From M3007 sp033764075 (GTDB lineage: Bacteria; Bacteroidota; Bacteroidia; Chitinophagales; Saprospiraceae), in contig JANRJH010000019.1 of assembly GCA_033764075.1 (NCBI GenBank), positions 1-64,000 of the forward strand: DNA of 64,000 nucleotides, in the 5' to 3' direction. The first letter of the stretch is position 1; each line of letters begins with the position of its first letter. Shown here in pieces: positions 58,121 to 64,000 of the stretch. A program made the translations under genes and the position numbers. Under the pieces are notes generated by a model. The model was given only the letters and a program-made list of their open reading frames with translations, was not told where the DNA came from and searched no databases.

Positions 58121-59426
58121 ATCCGCCGGAGATCATGCCCGCGAGCGTGGCGTTCAGAAAACCCGCGAACGAGCCGCCGATGAGCGCCCGGTACCCCAGT
58201 TCGGTGAGGGCGGTGCGCTGGTTGGGCGCCAGGGTGCCGATGCCGCCGATCTGTATGCCGATCGAGGCGAAATTCGCGAAACCGCAAAGGGCGTACACAG
58301 CGATGACCACGGAGCGGGGGTGCAGCCCAAGCCCTTGCGCCTGCATATCGCCCAGGGTGCTGTAGGCGACAAATTCGTTGATCATGGTTTTCATGCCGAG
58401 CAGCTGGCCGATGAGGGTGATGTCCTGCATCGGCACGCCGATGAGCCAGGCCAGGGGTGCGAACACAAGGGCGAGCAGGTAGGTGAAGGTGAGCCCGGTG
58501 AATCGGCCGTTGGTGCCGGCGGCGATCACCTCGTTGAGGCCCGTCCAGTGGCCTACCGTGTGCTGGAGCAGCCAGTTGAGCATGTAGACGAGGGCGGTGA
58601 ACACGATGAGCATGGCGCCCACGTTTACGGCCAGCCGGAGTCCGTCGGTGGTGCCGATGGCGATGGCATCGAGCAGGTTGCTGCCGATGCGGGTTTCGGT
58701 GTGGCTGAGTTTTTCCAGGTCTATCTTTTCGGTTTCCGGCAGCAGGATCTTGGCGCACAGGATCGCACCCGGAGCCGCCATCATGGAGGCCGAGAGCAGG
58801 TGGCGGGCGAAATACAGTTGTTTCTCGGGGTCGCTGCCGCCCAGGAAGCCCACATAGGCGGCGAACACACCACCGGCGATGGTGGCCATGCCGCCGGTCA
58901 TCAGGCACAGGAGTTCGGAGCGCGACATGCCGGCGAGGTAGGGTCGGATGAGCAGGGGGGCTTCTGTTTGCCCGATGAATACGTTGGCGGCGGCGGCAAG
59001 GCTTTCCGGGCCGCTGAGGCCCATGCTGCGGGTGAGCACCCAGGCGATGCCGTAGACAATTCTTTGCAGGATGCCAAAGTGAAAAAGCACAGCCGAGAGG
59101 GCCGAGTAAAACATGACGGTGGGCAACACCCGAAAGGCGAATATGTAGGCGGGCGCTTTTTTGGTGGCCATGTCGCCAAATAAAAAGGATGCGCCGTACT
59201 CCGACCACTCGATCACATAGATGAATATTTTGGCAAACTGATCAAAGGCCCAGCCCACAGCCGGCACGCGCAACACCAGCAGGGCAAACACCAGCTGCAG
59301 GGCGAGTCCGGCCCCCACCAGCCGCCAGTTGATGGCTTTCCGGTTGGCACTCAGCAGGTATAAAATGCCGATCAGCGCCGCCAGGCCGAGCAGTCCCCGG
59401 CCGATTATCTGTATCCACTCCATCAT
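58119..59426 (-). CDS. nupC: Concentrative nucleoside transporter (NupC family)
   Basis: Inner-membrane nucleoside symporter of about 435 residues (two consecutive ATG codons at the start; the preceding TTG frame is short). CNT hallmarks are present: FGDMATKKAPAYIFAFRVLPTVMFYSALSAVLFHFG, GQTEAPLLIRPYLAGMSRSELLCLMTGGMATIAGG and NEFVAYSTLGDM. Several transmembrane segments. It diverges from udk, which phosphorylates the imported nucleosides, so the two form a salvage pair. Confidence 0.93.
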   Translation of the reverse strand: MMEWIQIIGRGLLGLAALIGILYLLSANRKAINWRLVGAGLALQLVFALLVLRVPAVGWAFDQFAKIFIYVIEWSEYGASFLFGDMATKKAPAYIFAFRVLPTVMFYSALSAVLFHFGILQRIVYGIAWVLTRSMGLSGPESLAAAANVFIGQTEAPLLIRPYLAGMSRSELLCLMTGGMATIAGGVFAAYVGFLGGSDPEKQLYFARHLLSASMMAAPGAILCAKILLPETEKIDLEKLSHTETRIGSNLLDAIAIGTTDGLRLAVNVGAMLIVFTALVYMLNWLLQHTVGHWTGLNEVIAAGTNGRFTGLTFTYLLALVFAPLAWLIGVPMQDITLIGQLLGMKTMINEFVAYSTLGDMQAQGLGLHPRSVVIAVYALCGFANFASIGIQIGGIGTLAPNQRTALTELGYRALIGGSFAGFLNATLAGMISGG

Positions 59427-59550
59427 GATTGACCATTTTTTGGCCTGCAAAGTACGGGGACTGCGCCATTGCGCCGGTTTTTTTTCGCCGGGCCGGCCAC
59501 ACGGGCAAGCGGGTCGCCGGCCCGCGACAACAGGTATCTCGCCCGCTGCT

Positions 59551-59558
59551 TACCTTTG
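59551..59558 (+). promoter_or_regulatory. Putative -7 element of udk
   Basis: TACCTTTG fits TAnnTTTG and gives a leader of about 60 bases. Confidence 0.4.
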
Positions 59559-59627
59559 CCCTTTCAAAGCGAAAAGACAGGGCGTGGGCAGGCGATCTCC
59601 CGCACCCCGAACGCTGAACTCCTTTTC

Positions 59628-60260
59628 ATGAAACCACTGGTCATCGGCATTTGCGGCGGTAGCGGCAGCGGAAAAACATCGTTTATCCGCAGCCTGCGCC
59701 ATGCGTTTACCACTGCCGAGTTGTGTATTATTTCCCAGGACGACTATTACCGCCCCATTCAGGAGCAAAGGACCGACGCGCAAGGCATTCACAATTTCGA
59801 CCGACCGGCAGCGGTGGACAAAAAGGCCCTGCGCCATGACCTGGAATGCCTCATGCGGGGAGAGGTGGTGGAGCGGCTCGAATACACGTTCAACAACCCG
59901 CTGGCCTCGCCGGCAAAACTGGTCTTCCACCCGGCGCCGGTGATCATTGTGGAGGGTCTGTTTGTTTTTCATTTTAAAAAACTCAGGCCCTGCTTCGATC
60001 TCAAGCTGTTTGTGAATGCCAAGGAAAACCTGAAGGTAATCCGCCGCATTCGCCGCGACCAGATTGAGCGCAACTACCCCATTGAAGACGTGCTGTACCG
60101 ATACGAACACCATGTGCTGCCGGCCTACGAGCGGTATGTGTTGCCTTACCGCGAAGAGGCTGATCTGGTGATCAACAACAACGACGACTTTGAGCGCGCC
60201 CTGCGGGTGCTGGGCGGGTTTTTGCGCCAGCATTTGAACGGCCGTTCTGCCAATGAATAA
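59628..60260 (+). CDS. udk: Uridine kinase
   Basis: Phosphorylates uridine and cytidine, 210 residues from ATG 59628 (MKPLVIGICGGSGSGKTS). P-loop is GGSGSGKTS (about 10-18). ISQDDYYRPI is the conserved substrate segment and NFDRPAAVD follows it. VIIVEGLFVFHFKKLRPCFDLKLFVNAKENLKVIRRIRRDQIERNY matches the lid and nucleoside kinase family. Divergent from nupC and followed by the DUF4293 gene. Confidence 0.92.
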   Translation: MKPLVIGICGGSGSGKTSFIRSLRHAFTTAELCIISQDDYYRPIQEQRTDAQGIHNFDRPAAVDKKALRHDLECLMRGEVVERLEYTFNNPLASPAKLVFHPAPVIIVEGLFVFHFKKLRPCFDLKLFVNAKENLKVIRRIRRDQIERNYPIEDVLYRYEHHVLPAYERYVLPYREEADLVINNNDDFERALRVLGGFLRQHLNGRSANE

Positions 60261-60275
60261 ATAACGTACATACCG

Positions 60276-60710
60276 ATGATCCAACGCATCCAGACCGTAT
60301 TCCTCCTGCTGGCCGCCGTGAGCGCCGGCCTGCCGCTGTGGTTGCCTTACCTGACCGGCAATTCGGCCCTGCCCATCTTCGCCGACGGGCAGTTCAACGC
60401 GTTCGACAACCCGGGGCTGCTGGGACTCTGCGTGTTGAGCGGTGTGCTGGGGCTGGCCGCCGTATTCCTGTACAGCAACCGCCCCTTGCAGGCGCGCATC
60501 GCCGGCGCCGGCGCTGTAGTGTCCTTGTTCGCCCTCTTGCTGCTGGGTTTCACGCTGTACCAGGTGTACGCACAGGAAAAAGCCAACTGGCCCCTGCAAT
60601 TGGGCGCTTCGCTCTTTTTGTCGCCCCTGGCCGTGGTGCTCTTCTGGCTGGCCCTGCGCGCCATCCGCAAGGACGAGTCCCTGGTGAAATCCATGGACCG
60701 CCTCCGTTGA
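60276..60710 (+). CDS. DUF4293 family membrane protein
   Basis: A small membrane protein of 144 residues with four helices (about 5-25, 42-65, 72-95 and 105-125). It starts MIQRIQTVFLLLAAV and ends with RKDESLVKSMDRLR, both hallmarks of this Bacteroidota-specific family. Function unknown. It begins 15 bases after udk. Confidence 0.85.
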   Translation: MIQRIQTVFLLLAAVSAGLPLWLPYLTGNSALPIFADGQFNAFDNPGLLGLCVLSGVLGLAAVFLYSNRPLQARIAGAGAVVSLFALLLLGFTLYQVYAQEKANWPLQLGASLFLSPLAVVLFWLALRAIRKDESLVKSMDRLR

Positions 60711-60713
60711 CCC

Positions 60714-61169
60714 ATGCCGGTGCACGTCGACTACCTGTTGTACCAACCGGCCCTGCGCCTGCGCACCGACGCCGGGCAGCAGCAGGTGTACGACCCCGTG
60801 CGCCGGAAGTACGTAGCGCTTACACCGGAGGAGCACGTGCGACAGTTGGTGTTGCAGTATTTTTTGTCGGAAATAAACTACCCCCTGGGGCGCATCCGCT
60901 CCGAAATCGGCATTGTGGTGAACGGCATGCCCCGGCGCTGCGACATTGTGGTGTTCGACCGGGCGCTGCAGCCCTGGCTGGTGGTGGAATGCAAATCGCC
61001 CAAGGTAGCCCTCACGCAGGGTGTTGCCGACCAGGCGGCGCGGTACAACCTGTCACTACGGGCGCCATATCTGGCGGTGACGAACGGTGTGTCGACGTAT
61101 TGTTGCGAGGTGGATCTGGGGGCGGGGAGTTTTTTTTGGCTGGATGGGTTTCCGGGGTATGGGGGGTAG
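60714..61169 (+). CDS. Type I restriction endonuclease N-terminal-domain protein (HSDR_N_2-like)
   Basis: A 151-residue protein resembling the nuclease domain at the N-terminus of type I restriction HsdR subunits (SEINYPLGRIRSEIGIVVNGMPRRCDIVVFDRALQPWLVVECKSPKVAL). The PD-(D/E)xK-type motif is visible as CDIVVF and VVECKSP. It stands alone, without HsdM, HsdS or a helicase domain, and follows the DUF4293 gene by three bases. Stand-alone versions are common in Bacteroidota and their role is unknown. Confidence 0.8.
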   Translation: MPVHVDYLLYQPALRLRTDAGQQQVYDPVRRKYVALTPEEHVRQLVLQYFLSEINYPLGRIRSEIGIVVNGMPRRCDIVVFDRALQPWLVVECKSPKVALTQGVADQAARYNLSLRAPYLAVTNGVSTYCCEVDLGAGSFFWLDGFPGYGG

Positions 61170-61174
61170 GTGTG

Positions 61175-61936
61175 TTACCCCTTCAACGCCGCCGCCCGCA
61201 ACCGCTGCAAAAACGGCGAGGCAAAAATGAACGACTGCAGGTTCTCGTTGTCGCTGGCCAGCACGTCTTCTTTTCTGCCACTCCACTCCAGGTGGCCCAG
61301 GTGCAGGAAGCAGATGTTGTTGCCGATTTCCATCACCGAGTTCATATCGTGGGTATTGATGATGGTGGTGATGTTGTTTTCCTGGGTGATGTCGAGGATC
61401 AGCTCATCGATCACGATGGCGGTCTTCGGGTCGAGACCGGAGTTGGGCTCGTCGCAGAACAGGTATTCCGGTTCCAGCACGATGGCCCGGGCGATGCCCA
61501 CGCGTTTTTGCATGCCGCCCGACAGTTCGGACGGGTACTTGCGGTTGTTGCCGCCCAGGTTCACGCGTTCGAGGCAGTAGTTCACGCGTTCGAGTTTCTG
61601 CCTGGCGGTCATGCTGGTGAACATATCGAGCGGGAAGCGGACGTTTTGCTCTACGGACATGGAGTCAAACAGGGCGGAGCCCTGAAACAGCATACCCACC
61701 TTCATGCGCAGGGTGCGGAGCGCAAACTTGTCGAGGGCCGTCATTTCCACGTCTTTGTACCACACTTTGCCGGAGGAGGGTTGGAACAAGCCGACGAGGA
61801 TTTTCATCAGCACCGTTTTGCCCGACCCGCTTCGCCCGATGATGAGGTTGGTTTTGCCCGCCTCGAAGGTAAAGTCGATGCCCTTGAGCACGGTTTGCTC
61901 GCCAAACGTTTTGACAATTTGCTCTGCTCGGATCAT
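61175..61936 (-). CDS. mlaF: ABC transporter ATP-binding protein (MlaF-like)
   Basis: Cytoplasmic ATPase of a phospholipid/organic solvent type ABC transporter, 253 residues. Walker A is GRSGSGKT, the signature is ELSGGMQKRVGIARAI and Walker B is YLFCDEPNSGLDP. VLKGIDFTFEAGKTNLIIGRSGSGK and the C-terminal pattern resemble MlaF. No permease or MCE protein lies next to it in this window. It is convergent with the HSDR_N gene and sits just after the DUF2141 gene. Confidence 0.87.
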   Translation of the reverse strand: MIRAEQIVKTFGEQTVLKGIDFTFEAGKTNLIIGRSGSGKTVLMKILVGLFQPSSGKVWYKDVEMTALDKFALRTLRMKVGMLFQGSALFDSMSVEQNVRFPLDMFTSMTARQKLERVNYCLERVNLGGNNRKYPSELSGGMQKRVGIARAIVLEPEYLFCDEPNSGLDPKTAIVIDELILDITQENNITTIINTHDMNSVMEIGNNICFLHLGHLEWSGRKEDVLASDNENLQSFIFASPFLQRLRAAALKG

Positions 61937-61945
61937 GGTCGTGGG

Positions 61946-62374
61946 TTACCAGTTTTTCAGTTGCACCGTGAGCGATTGGCCCGGCTTGAGCCGCACCTGT
62001 GTCTCTTCCCAGTTGGGCGGGCGCATTTTGGCGGTGTAATTCCCGGAAAAGCCGTAGGGCTCTTTGGGGATGCCCGTCCAGGATTTATCCATTTGCCCGT
62101 TGGCGTTCGCATCGTGAAAGCAGCTGACGGCGTAGGCGCCCTCCGGCAGGCTCACCTGCTTCTCCAGGCAACCGGCTTGTTTGACCGGAATGATTTCCGC
62201 GTAGAAAGCCTTTTTTTCGTCGAGAAATCCTTCGGAACGGTTGTATACGGCTACAAACAGGCTGCCCTGGGCTTTTTGCAAGTTGCAAAAACGAAGGGTG
62301 ACGGGTTGCTGTGCAGCGAGGGCAGCCGGCAAAAGAAATAAAGCCGACAGGTAACGACAGATGCCCCGGATCAT
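61946..62374 (-). CDS. DUF2141 family exported protein
   Basis: A 142-residue secreted protein. Its ATG (62374) overlaps the stop of fbp (ATGA). Signal peptide: MIRGICRYLSALFLLPAALAAQ. The mature protein has the DUF2141 pattern: VTLRFCNLQKAQGSLFVAVYN, LPEGAYAVSCFHDANANGQMDKSWTGIPKEPYGFSGN. Family of unknown function, common in Bacteroidota; likely periplasmic. Confidence 0.85.
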   Translation of the reverse strand: MIRGICRYLSALFLLPAALAAQQPVTLRFCNLQKAQGSLFVAVYNRSEGFLDEKKAFYAEIIPVKQAGCLEKQVSLPEGAYAVSCFHDANANGQMDKSWTGIPKEPYGFSGNYTAKMRPPNWEETQVRLKPGQSLTVQLKNW

Positions 62375-63438
62375 AGTGGCAGTGCTGAGTATCGCTCGAC
62401 GAACGCCTTGAGCTCGTCCACCATGGCCGGCGAGCCCATGGCGATGGTGCTGCGCTGGTGCAGTTCGGTGGGTTGCATGTCGAGGATGCGCTTGAGCTGG
62501 GTGTTGATGGCTTTTCCGCCGGCTTGTTCGATGATCATGGACAAGGGGTTGCACTCGTACAGCAAGCGCAGTTTGCCCTTGGGGTATTTCCGGGTAGCCG
62601 GGTAGATGAAAATGCCACCTTTGATGAGGATGCGGTGGATGTCGCTCACCATGGAGCCGATGTAGCGCAGGCCGTAGTTTTGGTCGGAGCAGTGGTCGAT
62701 GTAGCGGCGCATCTCCAGGTCGAACTTGGAGTAGTATCCCTGGTTGACAGAGTAGTTGTCGCCGTTTTCCGGGATGCGCATGTTGGTGTGGCTGAGGCAG
62801 AACTCGCCGATGGAGGGGTCGAGGGTGAAGCCGTTGACCCCCCGGCCGGTGGTGTACACGAGGATGGTGGACGTGCCATAAAGCACATATCCGGCGGCGA
62901 CCTGTTTGGTGCCGGGCTGCAGGAAGTCGTCCATGGTGGCCGGGCTGCCGGGGTCGGACTGGCGGCGGTAGATGGCGAAAATGGTGCCTACGCTCACGTT
63001 CACGTCGATGTTGGAAGAGCCGTCGAGCGGATCGAACATCACCACATAGTGGCTTTTTTTGGAGCTGCGCGAGGGTATCTGGATGATGTCTTCGTTCTCT
63101 TCGGAGGCGATGGCGCAGCATTCTCCGGAGTTTTGCAGGCACTCAATGAGCTTGTCGTTGGCGTACACGTCGAGTTTTTGCTGGGCGTCGCCGGAAGCGT
63201 TCTGGTTGTCGGCCAGGCCCACGATGTTGACCAGGCCGGCTTTGTTGACTTCGCGGTTGACGATTTTGGCGGCCACGCCGATGTCGCGCAGCAGCCCGGT
63301 GAGCTCACCGGTGGCGTAGTCAAAGTCTTTCTCCTGGCGGATGATGAACTCATCGAGGGTAACAATGCGGGTGCCGATGGTGTTGAATTGCGGGAGGCCG
63401 TTGCCGTTGTCCGCCGTCTTTTTGGTCGCAGATGCCAT
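62371..63438 (-). CDS. fbp: Fructose-1,6-bisphosphatase, class I
   Basis: Gluconeogenic phosphatase, 355 residues. The metal-binding motif is FDPLDGSSNIDVN (about 139-151) with the preceding EENEDI carrying further ligands; the sugar-binding region is KGKLRLLYECNPLSMIIEQAGGKA. This is the class I family. ATG 63438 is used. Promoter-like TACTTTTG lies at 63485-63492 on the minus strand, and a tandem repeat array follows upstream. The stop overlaps the start of the DUF2141 gene. Confidence 0.95.
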   Translation of the reverse strand: MASATKKTADNGNGLPQFNTIGTRIVTLDEFIIRQEKDFDYATGELTGLLRDIGVAAKIVNREVNKAGLVNIVGLADNQNASGDAQQKLDVYANDKLIECLQNSGECCAIASEENEDIIQIPSRSSKKSHYVVMFDPLDGSSNIDVNVSVGTIFAIYRRQSDPGSPATMDDFLQPGTKQVAAGYVLYGTSTILVYTTGRGVNGFTLDPSIGEFCLSHTNMRIPENGDNYSVNQGYYSKFDLEMRRYIDHCSDQNYGLRYIGSMVSDIHRILIKGGIFIYPATRKYPKGKLRLLYECNPLSMIIEQAGGKAINTQLKRILDMQPTELHQRSTIAMGSPAMVDELKAFVERYSALPL

Positions 63439-63484
63439 GGTGTAATGTCCGATTTGGTCAGGAAAAAAATGGTTTCAGGCCGCA

Positions 63485-63492
63485 CAAAAGTA
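63485..63492 (-). promoter_or_regulatory. Putative -7 element of fbp
   Basis: TACTTTTG on the minus strand; the leader would be about 40 bases. No clear upstream TTTG. Confidence 0.4.
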
Positions 63493-63507
63493 GGGGAAAA
63501 AGCGTTT

Positions 63508-63622
63508 GGTTGGTAGTTGGTAGTTGGTAGTTGGCTTTCGGTAGTTGGTAGTCGGCTTTCGGTAGTTGGTAGTTGGCTTTCGGTAGTCGGTAGTCGGCTT
63601 TCGGTAGTCGGTAGTCGGCTGG
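63508..63622. repeat. Tandem repeat array upstream of fbp
   Basis: Four or five copies of a 22-28-base unit of the form GGTAGTCGGCTTTC with GGTAGTT variants. The unit is shared with the array before secA (53950-54170). Confidence 0.85.
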
Positions 63623-63638
63623 TAAAAGTGAAATGTTT

Positions 63639-64000
63639 ATGAAAGGAATGCGATACAGGTGGTTTTTCTTTTGGGTTATCCTGTTTTGGGGTGCCTGTAC
63701 GGGTGATGAACCGGAGTTCGTGCCTTTGCCGACAGAGATTTGCGTGCGTACGCAACACCATGGGCAGCCCATTCCGGACGCGGTGGTGTATGTGAAATAC
63801 AACGCCGACACTTTTCCCGGGTACGACAAGCCGGCGAATTATTTCGACGCTGTTTTTTACACGGGAAAAGATGCGCGCGGTTGCATTCGGTCGGTACCGG
63901 AAGGTCGGCACTGGCTGGTGTCTTTTGGGTACGACAGTCTGTATTATCCGCACAACGTCTGGGGAAGTTTGCCGGTGGAGATTTCGTTGACTTACCGGCC
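63639..64000 (+). CDS. Hypothetical lipoprotein (cut by window edge)
   Basis: An open frame runs from ATG 63639 to the window end (about 120 residues seen). ATG codons at 63633 and 63648 are possible alternatives. The start MKGMRYRWFFFWVILFWGAC has a lipobox with the Cys at residue 20. The mature part includes TEICVRTQHHGQPIPDAVVYVKYN, which looks like the start of a beta-sandwich domain of the carboxypeptidase-regulatory type. Function unknown. Confidence 0.65.
   Translation, partial: MKGMRYRWFFFWVILFWGACTGDEPEFVPLPTEICVRTQHHGQPIPDAVVYVKYNADTFPGYDKPANYFDAVFYTGKDARGCIRSVPEGRHWLVSFGYDSLYYPHNVWGSLPVEISLTYR

Noticed and set aside
60338..62341. A 667-codon plus-strand frame crossing several genes
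   Set aside because: It overlaps DUF4293, the HSDR_N gene and the MlaF-like gene in other frames, all of which have recognisable families.
61946..63142. A 398-codon frame extending the DUF2141 gene upstream through fbp
   Set aside because: Only the last 142 codons match DUF2141 and carry a signal peptide; the rest is an out-of-frame shadow of fbp.

Overview
The window is chromosomal DNA from a fairly GC-rich member of the Bacteroidota, probably a Saprospiria/Lewinella- or Chitinophaga-like lineage. The evidence is a SusC/SusD pair, type IX secretion C-terminal domains, a membrane-bound Y_Y_Y regulator, DUF4293 and DUF2141 proteins, a 1118-residue SecA, and TAnnTTTG-type promoter elements ahead of several genes. 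The exact genus cannot be read from the sequence. Gene density is high and no rRNA, tRNA or CRISPR array was recognised.

Layout. (1) Bases 1-97: start of an IS-type transposase running off the left edge. (2) 288-17365, all minus strand: a polysaccharide utilisation locus made of SusD, SusC, a GH3 beta-glucosidase, two GH144-type endo-beta-1,2-glucanase-like proteins (one fused to an esterase-like domain), a six-module surface protein and a membrane-anchored regulator. The natural reading is uptake and breakdown of beta-1,2-glucans. (3) 17479-24374, plus strand: a TetR regulator and a YbhGFSR-like exporter (TolC, HlyD, two ATPases, two permeases). Its control region holds a composite 57-bp element that recurs in inverted orientation 5 kb downstream. 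(4) 24380-28433, minus strand: a secreted hydrolase, a TonB-dependent receptor and a His-rich protein. (5) 28875-44293: a complete [NiFe] hydrogenase island. Plus strand: TetR, a small protein, a second TetR, hupS, hupL, protease, two small unknowns, a TPR protein and hypA. Minus strand, convergent: hypB-F-C-D-E, an NHL-repeat protein, a NicO-type transporter and a DUF151 nuclease-like protein. (6) 44428-64000: mostly housekeeping genes (dnaE, an E2 acyltransferase, secA, nupC, udk, fbp, an MlaF-like ATPase) with several small lipoproteins.

The most interesting part is the hydrogenase island. The enzyme looks like group 2a (cyanobacterial HupSL-like, no Tat signal). The promoters of hupS and hypB, 13.7 kb apart, share TTAGAAA/TTTCTAA palindromes placed at nearly the same distance upstream of a TAnnTTTG -7 element. 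Two TetR proteins with nearly identical DNA-binding domains are encoded beside it and are the obvious candidates to bind them. Two homologous small proteins of unknown function (92 residues align without a gap, 31 identical) sit on either side of the structural genes. No recognisable electron-transfer partner is encoded. A second notable structure is the inverted 57-bp element around the exporter operon. A third is a set of tandem repeats directly upstream of dnaE, secA and fbp. All calls come from reading the sequence; no database search was run.
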